NCBI GenBank assembly: GCA_023678885.1
Contig: CM042982.1
Coordinates: 4,402,001-4,466,000 of the forward strand
Source of the DNA: Pogostemon cablin
Lineage: Eukaryota; Streptophyta; Magnoliopsida; Lamiales; Lamiaceae
Reading direction: 5' to 3'
DNA: 64,000 nt
In this document: piece after piece, positions 11,078 through 22,435 of the stretch
How the letters are laid out: each line of letters opens with the position of its first letter
Position numbering within the stretch: position 1 is the first letter of the stretch
The notes under the pieces: generated by a model
The model's input: the letters and a program-made list of their open reading frames with translations, nothing else
Database searches by the model: none
Told to the model about the DNA's origin: nothing
Position numbers and translations under genes: made by a program

Positions 11078-13101
11078 ATGGCGGCGCTGGCTCCGGGGAT
11101 TCTGTTGAAGCTGCTTGACGGGATGAATACCGGCGAGAAACCCACCAGCGAGCACCGGAGCTCGCTTCTGCAGGTCACCGACATCGTCCCCGCCGATCTG
11201 GATGAGAAGAATCTCTTGCCCAAGCATGGCTTCTACATCAAGGTTTCGGATTCCTCACATTCGGTCTACCTGAGTCTTCCATTCGAGCAGGACGATCTGG
11301 TGATGAGCAACAAGATGCAATTGGGTCAGTTCATCTACGTGGATAGACTCGAACCCGGATCGCCGGTTCCCATTGTCAAGGGCGTCAAACCCCTTCCGGG
11401 TCGCCACCCATTGGTGGGCACACCGGAGCCATTGATGGGGTTGAGAGCAAAGGGTGAGCTCAAACCTTGTGCTAAATTCTCTGCTCCTAAGAGGGGCTCG
11501 TGGGGAACAGGGATTGGGAGTGAGAATGGTGAATCGCCGAAGAAATTGAAGCCGGTTCCGTTGGATTTCGATCAGTGTACGCCGGTGAAAGAGAGGCCGC
11601 CCAGTGCGGTGAAATTCTCCGGCAACATTCCGATGTCGCCGGTGGTTAGAGGGAGGCCAATGAGGGATGGAAGTGTGGTGAGATCTTCCGTCGGAGGTGC
11701 TCTGTTGTCTAAAATGGTGGAGGCTAAGGGGGAGACTCCATTGATTCGGAAAAGCTGCGTTTTTACGCCTTCTTCTTCCAAGTTTTCTAGGAGCAAGAGT
11801 GTTTGTGATAGAGAGCAGAGGATTTCCAAGAGTCCCTTCAACACAGCTGTAGGTACATCTTTGCTCTGTGTGGTTAGAACAAACTAATGTGAATTCATTT
11901 TTGTTGTTAATGGTGCTTGTTGCTCATTTGTTGTTTCACAGGAGAAGAAGAGTACAACTCCACCTCCAAGATTGAGAAATGGGAATCCTGCATCTTCTCC
12001 CACTGTTGGTGGGAATGCAGAGTCTCACTCAAAGCCAAAGATTTCTTCACAGTCTCACTTCTCATCTGCTGGTGATTCAACCATTAATACAAGTCTTCAC
12101 ATGAACTTACCTGGAAAACTCAGCAATCTTGGAAAGGTGAGTCAAACAAATCCATACAAGTATTTGCAGATTATATAACATTGCTAATTCATCTGCATAT
12201 GCATTAGGAAGCTGTGCAACAGCGAGAGACAGCGCAGAAGATCGCCCTTCAAGCGCTACGGGACGCCTCAGCCACGGAGAATCTCGTTCGCTCCCTCAAG
12301 TAACTAAACTAGTCTTTTGCAGAAGCTCTTATCTAATGTAGTATCTTCTTTTCTTGCTTATAGTTTATAAACTCACCTAAAATTCATTGTGTTCTGTTTA
12401 TTGTTGGTAGGATATTCTCAAACTTGACAAAATCTGCAAAGCTAGATGCTCCAGCTACCTGTTTTGATCAGTTTCTTGAGTTCCATAACCAAATTATGCA
12501 AGTAGTAGCAGAGATGGTGTTCATCCAAGCAGCAACTGCAGCTAGTGAAACAACTGCTAAGCAATCCAATGCAGAACACAGAGAAGATAGCTCAGTTTTA
12601 CACGAGATCGTCCCCAATTCCATGGATCAACAGCAAAACTCGGACTCAGTTGCATCAAAAAGAAGGAATGCTCTCTACAAATCTGTTGCAGCTTTCCCTG
12701 AAAGGACCGAGCAGCGGTCTATTTTGGGAAAGCATCTAAGGTCGTCGACTATGAACCAGAAGGCGATTTCGGAGAAGAAGGGCTCTGAAACAGCTAATGA
12801 GAATGATGAGAACCGAAAACCAGTTTCTTCTTGCAGCTTGACAAGTACAATCAAGCTGGGGAGGCAGATTGAAACTGAAGCTGGCAACTGGTTTATGGAG
12901 TTTCTAGAGAAAGCATTGGAGAAAGGAGCGAAGAAATCGAAAGTAGCTGTGGAATCAGATGCTCAAAAAGTTCCTCAATCACTCGTACTGAAAGTGATCA
13001 ATTGGGTGGAAGTGGAACAGAGTGATCCAAACAAAAGACCAGTGCATCCTAAAGCTGCAGTCATAGCCAGGAAGCTGAGGATTAAAATGAAGAACCCCTG
13101 A
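11078..13101 (+). CDS. DUF936 family protein
   Basis: Four exons, 11078-11848, 11942-12136, 12208-12299 and 12411-13101, keep phase throughout and give 582 residues. The N-terminal ~125 residues (MAALAPGILLKLLDGMNTGE, then LLQVTDIVPADL, GFYIKVSDSSHS, MQLGQFIYVDRLEPGSPVPI and PLPGRHPLVGTPEPL) are the conserved plant DUF936 N-terminal block. The middle is Ser/Pro/Lys-rich and probably disordered. The C-terminal block (DAPATCFDQFLEFHNQIMQV, WFMEFLEKALEKG) is the second conserved, largely helical part. The family is plant-specific. No enzyme motif, signal peptide or membrane segment is visible, and I do not assign a biochemical role. The start has good context (AAAATCATGGCGG). Confidence 0.88.
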
Positions 13102-13553
13102 GATTGAGATTTCGTACATTGTAATCAATAATTAGCTGAGATCAGTTGTGAAAAATAAGTATTTGATTCTTTTTTTCGTTACATATGATTAAATTTGATT
13201 GTGTTTGATGTGTTTCAATGAAAATTACTAGTGTTTTGTTTAATGACTGTCCTTCCACTGATTTTTGCAATTCATTACCATGATTAGATTAACATGAGCA
13301 ACCCTGAGATCGAATACAGATTGGTAATGAAAAATCAAGAATCATCAGAATCTTGAATTTTAACCTAATCTTTGTTCAAGTCAGCCTCATCTTACAGTGT
13401 GAAAAACTGTTAGTCGTAGGTTTATGGCAGAAATTCAAAGCTATAGAAAGTTATAAGATCATACTGTAAACAAAGATGTGAACAAGCATTTGAAGAAGCA
13501 AAATTTCATTAAAAAGAAGTGTTTAAAATGAATTAAAACCTTCTCAGATATGA
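13102..13553. other. Convergent 3' intergenic interval
   Basis: The DUF936 gene (+) and the LHC-like gene (-) end tail to tail here, so both 3' UTRs and polyadenylation regions must lie in about 450 bp. Nothing else was recognised. Confidence 0.6.
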
Positions 13554-14126
13554 TCATTTGTCAGACTGAGGCCACACACTAATTTTTTCTTTCTCATACT
13601 TAACATACAATGCAGAAACAGTAGCCACAAAATACAGCTGAATGAAAACAATTGCAGGTGTATGATACTTAAGCACTCCCTGACCCGTTGCCAGTTCCAC
13701 CAAAAACAAAGCGGTTAGCCCTAGAATCGCAATCCTCCCATTGACCCGCTCCGAATACGGGCTGAACCCGAATTCCACATTCAACCCTTCTGAAACCGGC
13801 TCTTTCAACGCCACCGGCGGGAGAAACATGCTTGATCCAGAAGCCGAACCGCCGGACCCGGTTTTCTTCCCCTTCCGGCTTTTCCTCGCCTCCGCCTTTT
13901 TCCCGGTGCCGCTGCGGTTGCGGAGGCGAATTTGTGCGAGACGATTCTCGAAGCTGTCGTCTTGGCTGGGTGTGGGATCCGGTGATGTGGAGGCGGAGGA
14001 AGAATCGTCTTCTGGGGCGGCGCGGGGCGGCGCGCGGAGTTTGAGCGAAGGGATTGGCCGTGGCGATGATGGGAATGCTGTGTTGGGTTTAGGGAGTTGC
14101 AGGGTTGAGGATGGTAGCGTCGCCAT
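13554..14126 (-). CDS. Chloroplast LHC-like (HLIP/LIL-type) membrane protein
   Basis: A single exon encodes 190 residues. The first ~50 residues are rich in Ser/Pro/Ala/Arg and lack acidic residues until position 39, as expected of a chloroplast transit peptide. A basic linker (residues 76-90, KKAEARKSRKGKK) follows. Residues 126-133 read ERVNGRIA, which fits the chlorophyll-binding motif ExxNGRxA of LHC, ELIP and high-light-inducible proteins, and opens a hydrophobic helix (131-149). A second hydrophobic helix covers 156-176. A thylakoid membrane location and pigment binding or photoprotection are inferred from the motif; I do not recognise the exact orthologue. The start context AACAATGGCG is strong. 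Transcription diverges from PRP17 across ~318 bp. Confidence 0.82.
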   Translation of the reverse strand: MATLPSSTLQLPKPNTAFPSSPRPIPSLKLRAPPRAAPEDDSSSASTSPDPTPSQDDSFENRLAQIRLRNRSGTGKKAEARKSRKGKKTGSGGSASGSSMFLPPVALKEPVSEGLNVEFGFSPYSERVNGRIAILGLTALFLVELATGQGVLKYHTPAIVFIQLYFVATVSALYVKYEKEKISVWPQSDK

Positions 14127-14444
14127 TGTTGTGTATGCTGCTGGTAGTTAGGTTGGGTGTTCTTGTGGCCGTTTATTTTTTTATTTTTTATTTTTTTCTC
14201 TTCAATCCGTTATTCTTCTGAGGCTCAGGAAGTCTGATAAGTTCAGGAAAATATCGATTAGGTCTCAAACTTATGATCTATTTACACTACGACCTCTGAA
14301 GTTTCGATGTATTACAATAAGGTCCCCGAACTCCTACAATTTTCACTATACCACGGCGTACAAACGAATAAGAAGGGGGGAAGAAAATTGAAATCAATTA
14401 AAACCCTTTGGCCCTCTCCCCCAAATTCCAGTAAAGCCCTAGCT
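14127..14444. promoter_or_regulatory. Divergent promoter region between LHC-like gene and PRP17
   Basis: Only 318 bp separate the two start codons, which face away from each other, so both promoters and both leaders must fit here. No canonical TATA box is obvious on the PRP17 side. Confidence 0.5.
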
Positions 14445-17440
14445 ATGGATCTACTGCGTTCCTACAAAGATACCATGGAAGAAGACGAAGAAGTCGACGG
14501 TGACGCTTCCACACGCCCTCCCACAACTTCAGAACCACACTCCTCACCAGATTCCTCTCCAATTCGTACCCTCCCTGCCAAATCCGCAGCGCCGAAAGTC
14601 GATGATACCTTGCTTTCTCTCACCGTCGCTGGCCAGGCACAGTCAATGGCCCACAAGCCAATTGACCCAACACAGCACCTCGTTTCATTCAATCCGACCT
14701 ATGAGCAGCTCTGGGCACCAATCGTTGGCCCCTCTCATCCATACGCCAAAGATGGGCTCGCTCAAGGCCTCCGCAATCACAAGCTTGGGTTCGTGGATAA
14801 TGCCCATATTGAGTCTTTTGCGTTCGATGAGCAGTATAATACTTTCTACAAATTCGGTTATGCTGCGGATCCTTCGGAGAACAATTATGTCGGTGATGTT
14901 GAAGGGTTTCAAAAGAACGACGGGATTTCGGTATATAATATACCGCAACACGAGCAGAAGAAGAGGAAGTTGGAGAAAAAGAAGGAGATGCTGGAGGAAA
15001 TTGAGGGAGCTGTGTTGGATAAGGAAGAGCTAGAGAATCCGGCGACGGAGACTTGGTTGATGAAGAATCGGAAGAGTCCATGGGCAGGGAAGAAAGAGTG
15101 GGTGCAAGGGGAGTTGACTGAGGAACAAAAGAAGTATGCTGAAGAGCATGCTAAGAAGAAGGGTGAGAAGGAAGGAGGTGAGAGGGAGAAAGGTGAACCA
15201 CATCTTGATAAGACCACGTTTCATGGAAAGGAGGAAAAAGATTATCAAGGGCGTTCGTGGATTGCACCACCTAAGGATGCAAAGGCGAGTAATGATCATT
15301 GTTACATACCAAAGAGATTGGTGCACACATGGACAGGGCATACGAAAGGGGTTTCAGCTATTAGGTTCTTTCCTAAGCATGGTCATTTGATTTTATCTGC
15401 TGGAATGGATACAAAGGTTAAGATTTGGGATGTGTTCAATTCGCAGAAATGTATGAGAACATACATGGGACACTCGAAGGCTGTGCGAGATATATGGTTT
15501 AGTAATGATGGGTCAAAGTTTTTGAGCGCTGGGTACGATAAGAATATAAAGTATTGGGATACAGAAACAGGGCAAGTGATATCTACTTTTTCAACTGGGA
15601 AGGTTCCCTATGTTGTGAGGCTTAATCCAGATGAGGATAAGCAGAATGTGTTGTTAGCCGGAATGAGTGATAAAAAGATTGTCCAGTGGGATATAAATAC
15701 AGGGCAGATCACACAGGAGTATGATCAGCACTTGGGGGCAGTTAATACCATTACTTTTGTGGATAATAATAGGAGGTTTGTTACTTCAAGTGATGATAAG
15801 TCACTGCGTGTATGGGAGTATGGGATACCCGTGGTTATAAAGTATATTAGTGAACCACATATGCATTCTATGCCCTCTATCTCTTTACATCCAAATTCGA
15901 ATTGGCTTGCTTGTCAGAGTTTGGATAATCAGATACTTATTTACAGTACTAGGGAGAGATTCCAGCTCAATAAGAAGAAGAGATTTGCTGGGCACATTAT
16001 AGCTGGGTATGCTTGTCAGGTTAACTTTTCGCCAGATGGACGATTTGTCTTGTCCGGAGATGGTGAAGGACGGTGCTGGTTTTGGGATTGGAAGAGCTGC
16101 AAAGTTTTTAGAACGCTCAAGTGCCACGATGGAGTTTGTATTGGTAGCGCATGGCATCCGCTGGAACAGAGTAAAGTTGCTACCTGTGGCTGGGATGGCT
16201 TGATCAAATACTGGTACGACCTGATCTCTGTGAATAGTAATTTAAGTGACTGCTATTTATTTTTATAGAAAACGTCAATATTTTTTAGTTGGAATTAAGT
16301 TTTTAATCCTGGCTTAGTGAGATTGAGTTCAAAAGAGTGATAATAGTTCTTTACTGTGAATTTTTGTACTAAAAGGGGTATTGAGGTGACTATCGGAGGG
16401 AATCACTTTTGCTTTAGCTCTTGGATTCTTTTTCGTACGTGAATTGGTTTCTATTACTTGCTACGACAAATCATGAATTATGATAGTACTTTGCTTAAAA
16501 GCAAGTTTGTAGACTTAGAGAAATATGAGGTAACTATGGGAGGGATTACTTTACTTGATATTGAATTCATTATGACATAGTATTATTTTTGGTGTTTTAG
16601 ATTGGCAAGTTTGTGTACTGAAAGAAGGGGATTGGTTTTAACAGTAGGGTTACCTCTTATGTTTGTGTCATGTTTGAATGTGATATGTGGTGATGGTTCT
16701 TTAGTTGAATGTTCGAGAAAATTTTGGGGTAAAAATGAGGGGACACTCATTACAGGAATGTTGTAGATAGTACTGCTGATAAATACTAGATCACAGGCTT
16801 TATAAGGATATCCAGTTCAATGTACCTGTTTCTTTGGAAATTTCTTTTTTGCTTCTTTTCTGGAAAGAAGAAGATGTAGGACCTCTTGCTAATGCTCTGT
16901 TACAGATTGGCACTCTCCTTGTTATTTAGATTAAAATGGCTGAATTACCTTTTCATTTGCGTTTATGTTAACCTTTATGTTACTGCAGACTCGTAAGAAA
17001 TACTAATGAGGTACTTAGCTGGTTTGTCTAACTCAAATAAAGCCTTTATAAATCATTTTTTTGTTTTTAATCTTCTCTCTGCCCTGTGCTTTTGTGATAT
17101 TCAGATATAGCTGGGCTTTTATTCTCATTGAAACAATATTTATCTATCCCTGTATGTGATTTGTGCCTTTCCATATTAATATATCATCAAATTCTTCCAT
17201 TCAGTTGGCTATTTGAGTAAAATATTTCGGTCTCGTTGGAATTGCTGGTTTTCTAGTTATAACTGATCTCTTGAATGAGCTAGTGAAATAACTTTGAGTA
17301 ATTGCATCTCTGGACCAGTTATCTGGATTATACTTGTTCATTTCACCCATTTTTAAAATAATTATCATGGGAATAACCTATCATTCGGACACCCCCGAGC
17401 GCACTTTAATTGACTGGCTCTTTGCTATTGCAGGGACTAA
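14445..17440 (+). CDS. PRP17: Pre-mRNA-processing factor 17 (PRP17/CDC40), WD40 splicing factor
   Basis: The main exon runs 14445-16213 and a terminal exon starts at 17434, giving 591 residues (human CDC40 has about 580). MDLLRSYKDTMEED is chosen as the N-terminus over an ATG 46 codons upstream because family members begin this way. Residues ~85-290 hold the conserved PRP17 N-terminal region (HLVSFNPTYEQLWAPIVGP) and a Lys/Glu-rich segment. About residue 295 onwards are seven WD40 repeats (TWTGHTKGVSAIRFFPKHGH, KIWD, YWD). The frame after GLIKYW runs through GTACGACCTG, a splice donor; joining TG to GGACTAA after the acceptor TTGCAG at 17433 gives Trp-Asp-stop, the usual C-terminus as I recall it. 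PRP17 acts in the spliceosome at the second catalytic step. Only the last six coding bases and the stop boundary lie on exon 2. Confidence 0.9.
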
Positions 17441-18167
17441 CTTGCATGCTACTGGTCGGATCTTGCATTGGTTGGTTTATGCATTTTACTCAATGGCTAT
17501 TGACTGGAGAGCTACATTGACAGAATTTGAAGCAAGGTTCCTTCTTTGAAGTTCAGGAAAAGTCCGCAGTCGGACAAATCTCATGTGCACTGTACTCAGC
17601 AAATAGTAGAATTGCTAGTAATCAATATTCCCCTTTCAAAACTACACTACTTGGAAATGAGCCTAAAGTATAGTTGAAGTTGTTAGCAAAGAATTGTCAT
17701 ATGGACAGTTTTTTTTTTTTTTTTTTAAGGTTGTAACATTTTGTTTTTCCGTGAACCTTTAGTTGACATGATGATCTCTTGTTGTAAAAGATTTGATGTT
17801 TGCTCCTATAGTATTTCATTTGGCTGGCAAAATATCAGTGCCTTTAGAAGGGTTTTTGGTTTTTTTTTTTTTTTCCTTTCTTTGGAAATTAAATTCTCAC
17901 TTCTCAAGGGATTCTTTTGTCAGATGGGTTTATGTTAAACGGATAGTGAGACGGGTTAACTGTTGTTAAAGTGTGTTTGTGTAGTTAAAGTATATTTGTA
18001 GTAAATCATAATATAACACTTTTTAAAACATACTTTAATTTATTATTCATCATACTTTAGAAAAATATCCTGTTGATGAAATTACCGTGTCACAAAAAAC
18101 TTTGTCTTCTCACAAAAAAGAGAAAGTAGCTTGGAGATTGCCAAAATAAATAAAAATAGAAATTTAT
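17441..18167. other. PRP17 3' UTR and a partial GTGAGAC-family repeat
   Basis: The first few hundred bases are the likely 3' UTR of PRP17, including long T-runs at 17709 and 17861. From about 17946 to 18118 the sequence (AGTGAGACGGGTTAA, AGTTAAAGTATAT, AACATACTTTAAT) matches the MITE family seen again near 48460, 49444 and 56400. Confidence 0.5.
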
Positions 18168-18239
18168 TGCGTTTGCCGGGAGTCGAACCCGGGTCTATTG
18201 CTTGGAAGGCAATTATCCTAACCGTTGGACTACAAACGC
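18168..18239 (-). tRNA. tRNA-Gly (anticodon UCC)
   Basis: On the minus strand the 72-nt sequence folds as a standard cloverleaf. The acceptor arms are GCGTTTG / CAAACGC with discriminator A. The A-box region is TAGTCCAACGG, the anticodon arm is TTGCC-TTCCAAG-CAA with anticodon TCC, and the B box is GGTTCGACTCC. There is no intron and no encoded CCA. A T-rich run downstream (CTATTTTTATTT) can serve as Pol III terminator. It matches the common plant tRNA-Gly(UCC). Confidence 0.96.
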
Positions 18240-18347
18240 TGGATGTTGATGTTATAAAAAGTATATATTTTATTACATGAATTTGATTTAGATTTGATAA
18301 TAGTAGTATTTATTTATCTGTAATTTACGGTGTGTCATTTGCGGTTC

Positions 18348-21084
18348 ATGGAGATGACGCTCGGCGGCGGCACCTGGATGAGTCGGCGCCTCGCCACCCT
18401 AATCTCTCCCGTTGAAACCATTTGCACCTCCTTCTATTTCCCACCAATCCGGCATGTCTTCACCACACCACTCTCTCTCACCCACTCTATCTCTCACAAT
18501 GGCCGTTCTCTTTCATTCTCTGCAGCTGTCACTCTTCACTCTTCAATCTCTCCTGCCCCTTCAGGTATCACAAAGTTTTCCGTATCAAAATACAATTACT
18601 ATTTCATGCCAAAAACAAAAAAGATAGTGATGGGTAGAAAAATAACAACTTATGCTTTGAGGGGTTTGATTTTTCCTTTTTTGAAAAATTGGATGATAAT
18701 TATTTATATCGTGCTTAGGGGGCGAGCAAAGTATTGAAATTCCTATGAAGGGCTCCAAGGTTCTTGTAAAAGGAATGAGATATCATGAACTTGAGGTAAC
18801 ATGATTCTCTTATCTCAAAATCCTTCCCTTTTCTGTTATTTTCATTTAGAAACTTTTGGTTGTGTTCATATCTGGATTAAAGTTTTGTTCTTCTGCTGTT
18901 GATAGAAATGGGTTCAATCACATGGCTATAGGGCTGGTCAGGCTTTGATGTTATGGAAACGTCTTTATGGAAATAATATTTGGGCTCAGTGCAATGAAAA
19001 GTTAGAAAGTCTGTCATTTGTGCTCTAGGTTCAACTATCTTTGAGCTAGTTTTTAGTTTCATATCTGCTTAATTTGCACTTGTTTTCTCAAAAAACAGAG
19101 AAAAATGCATATTTGCCAGAGAAGTCTCAAGATGAAACTCACTCGGTTCATTTGTTACCAATAGGTTTGAACAAGGATTTCAAGAGGATGTTGGCCGAAA
19201 ATGCTGAATTTAAGGCATTAGAATTGAAGGAGATGATTACGGCATCTGATGGGACCAGGAAGGTAAATATGTTTATGTGCCTAATGAGCTTCTCATACTT
19301 ATATGGTTGTGCAGATTAGGTAACACAGAATTACTTGTTGATAGCTTGGACACTTTTGAGAACCATCTTATTCATTAGGGATTCACAGGAGGTTACAGAT
19401 ATTGTTCACTTTGGAAGATGGACTGGTGATAGAAACTGTTGTGATTCCTTGCCGAAGGGGCCGTACTACCGTATGTGTTTCTAGTCAAGTGGGCTGTGCA
19501 ATGAATTGCCAGTTTTGCTACACTGGAAGGCAAGATTTTTATTCTTGACTTTAACTAGTCTTCCCATCTATCTATCTCCTTAGATTCTTAATATAAATTT
19601 AAGTGGAGAAGTATCATATATGCTCCTTGGTTGCCCTTCTGTGAAGATACACTTGAGATGGAATATGATTGATGAACTTCTATCTCCACTTTTTTTTCTT
19701 TTGTTTTAATGAGTTACATAGGCTAAAGGTTGAAATTTGTTTAGATTAATATGACTGACATGCGAACTTCAAGCGCTTACTGAAGTGAGCATGTGCAGAC
19801 TTCTTGTTGTATAGAGATTGCAGCACAAGTGAGCTAGTTACATAGCCTGGAAATTGGTGCAACTATAATGGTGGTTTCTGGTGCTTTATATACAGAATGG
19901 AATTGAAACGAAATTTGTCTGCTGCGGAGATAGTGGAGCAGGCTGTATATGCAAGGCGACTGGTAGCGCATGATGTCGGTACCATTACAAATGTTGTATT
20001 CATGGTTAGTACTTAGTATTACCATTATTTTCACTTGATATGAACACATGAGAAAAGTCGAATCAAGTAGCTTTAAATCCTCTATAAGTTTTGAACTTAC
20101 ACTTACTGAAACCAATGTCTAATGCTTAAAACTCTTACCATTTTAGGTAGTTACTCAATGAAATTCTCCTTTGTCATATAGGGGATGGGTGAACCACTTC
20201 ATAACTTCGAGAATGTTATAAAGGCTTCCGACATATTGGTAGATGAGCATGGTCTTCATTTCAGTCCTCGTAAGGTTACAATTTCAACTAGTGGCCTAGT
20301 TCCTCAAATAAAGCGTTTCCTTAAAGAATCAAACTGTGCACTAGCTGTCAGTTTAAATGCTACAACAGATGAGGTATTTACCTCTAGCTAGCTCATTTTA
20401 TTAGGAATAAATTAGGGTTTGATTGTTCTTAGCCGATTTTGTCCCTAAATATACAGGTCAGAAACTGGGTCATGCCAATCAATCGAAAGTATAACCTGGG
20501 GTTGCTTCTTGGTACACTTCGGGACGAACTCTGTTTAAAGCACAACTACAAGGTCTTGTTTGAATATGTAATGCTTGCTGGAGTTAATGACAGGTCAGAT
20601 ATCCTTCTGATAATGTTCTTAAGGTTCCTGTCAGTCAATTAAACATTTAGCAAGATGCATCGTATCATGGTACGTACCTTTTCTTGATTTTCGGCAAATA
20701 TTTGGAAATAAGAGCAAATGTTTGTAGCAGCAAACAAAACAGAATGGCATATTATGATAATTTTGTCTCATTTGCAGCGTTGAAGATGCTAAGCGATTAA
20801 TAGATCTAGTTGAAGGCATTCCGTGCAAGATAAACCTCATATCTTTCAATCCTCATGGCGGGTCGCAGTTCAAGCCAACGAGGGAGGAGAAGATGATTGA
20901 ATTTCGTAATATCCTCGCTGAAGCAGGATGCGTTGTGTTCCTACGAACGAGTAGAGGTGATGAACAGATGGCCGCCTGCGGCCAGCTCGGCAAGCCGGGT
21001 GAAATCCAGGCTCCCTTGCTCAAAGTCCCACCTCAATTTAAAGTCGCTCGAGGCTTCAGTTTGAATACCACGTTTTCCAGGTAA
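18348..21084 (+). CDS. Radical-SAM RlmN/Cfr-type RNA methyltransferase
   Basis: Nine exons in phase give 478 residues: 18348-18564, 18719-18795, 18906-19008, 19099-19262, 19399-19529, 19896-20004, 20182-20373, 20457-20593 and 20778-21084. Residues 220-227 contain the cluster motif C-x3-C-x2-C (GCAMNCQFC). Cys213 lies seven residues earlier, where E. coli RlmN has Cys118, and Cys444 in SRGDEQMAACGQLG matches the methyl-carrying Cys355. FMGMGEPLHNF, VTISTSGLVP and AVSLNA are further family motifs. Bacterial RlmN methylates C2 of adenosine in 23S rRNA and tRNA. A Ser/Thr/Arg-rich N-terminus suggests organelle import. The intron after exon 5 is GC-AG (GGAAG|GCAAG). The exon 3/4 boundary is the least certain: an acceptor at 19164 would also keep phase and would remove 22 residues. 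The C-terminal stop overlaps a possible donor (CAGGTAATG). Confidence 0.9.
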
Positions 21085-21338
21085 TGTATGAAAACTGTAA
21101 TTCAACACCTATGAATTGATTATTCATTAAATCATAACACTAGGATTTATGGTATTTAATGTCGATTTGTTACTTTTTTCGTGAAAAAATTAATCATTAT
21201 ACAGCAAATTCTATGTCATGAAATCACACACAAATATGTATATATTTGGAAAAAGGTTGTTTAATGTAATTGCATGCTTTGAAGGTAAAATATGATTCTC
21301 CACTTCTAAAATAAGTTTAAATAATGTATAATGTTGTA

Positions 21339-21602
21339 CTCCCTCGTCCCAGGAAAGATTGCACTCCTTTTCTGGCACAGAGATTAATAAAGTGGTGACT
21401 TTTAGGGGTATTATGATATTTTTTTTTGGTAATAAATAAATGATAAAATATGTTAAGTGTGTTAGGCAAGGGTGATTTTTTTTGTAAATAAAGTGTATGG
21501 AGAAGGGTGATTGTGTTTGACTTTTTGTTTTTTTAGGAATGTGCAAACTTTTGTGGGACAACCCAAAATGGAAAGTGTGTCATCTTTCCTAGGACAGAGG
21601 GA
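21339..21602. mobile_element. Stowaway-type MITE (264 bp)
   Basis: The ends CTCCCTCGTCCCAGGAAAGA and TCTTTCCTAGGACAGAGGGA are inverted repeats, flanked by TA on the left and T-TA on the right. The interior (AGTGTGTTAGGCAAGGGTGA, AAAGTGTATGGAGAAGG) is shared, in opposite orientation, with copies at 30922 and 51524. Tc1/mariner-type non-autonomous element, no coding capacity. Confidence 0.85.
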
Positions 21603-22245
21603 TTATAATTTAAAAAAAAAAAAATGAAACAAGGATAAATTAGTGAAGAAATATAAAGGAGAGATCTTAGAACAAGAAACCATTAATTACTTGGCATTTT
21701 AAGCCCCTCTGCTTCAGCCTTCACCATGTGAAGACTTATGGAAGTGCTAGAAGCATATTTCAATTCTTGTTGAATGGTTGAAGAAGAATGTGTGGAAACT
21801 TGTTGGGATATAGGGACTTAGGGAGTATTAGTTATGGTATGAAAATTTATTATTCTTCTAAAAGAGTAACATTAGTATCTATTTTGAAAATGAGTACTCC
21901 CAATATTCCAAGATTAGTTGTCCCACAATGAGGTTCAAATAAAGGATAAAATACACTGTTTGTTCTCCATTTTTTAGTCCAAAGTTTAAAATTATGTAAT
22001 TTATACCTTGTTTTGGTTGGGGTCTAGTAAAACAGATAGCATAAATCTCACAAATTTATTAACACATATAAGATCCTACGTACATCACTCTTTACTCTTA
22101 CACATTAATTGACATAAAGTTAAAAATATACTCTATTTAAATCCCAAAAATAAAATGAATTAATATTATTTGTTGGATTTACTAAATCCACCCAATCCTA
22201 TATTTACCTCTCTTTTTTTTCCTTTTTTTTAAACATATATCACGT

Positions 22246-22435
22246 AAACAATTTAAATTCAAAATTTACATTACTTTTTAATACATAACATATTTTATAC
22301 ATTATTGATTATTTAAAAGTACGATATTATGAAGTCAATTAAACAATTTAAATTCAAAATTTACATTACTTTTTAATACATAACATATTTTATACATTAT
22401 TGATTATTTAAAAGTACGATATTATGAAGTCAATT
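22246..22435. repeat. Perfect 95-bp tandem duplication
   Basis: Two adjacent copies (22246-22340 and 22341-22435) begin AAACAATTTAAATTC and end TATGAAGTCAATT. I found no mismatch reading by eye, which indicates a recent duplication. Confidence 0.9.

Noticed and set aside
14462..16207. Minus-strand and alternate-frame readings across PRP17
   Set aside because: Shadow frames; the WD40 frame explains the whole region.
16214..16268. Read-through C-terminus of PRP17 ending at the TAG at 16266
   Set aside because: It breaks the last WD repeat after GLIKYW, and a GT donor plus a downstream acceptor restore Trp-Asp-stop.
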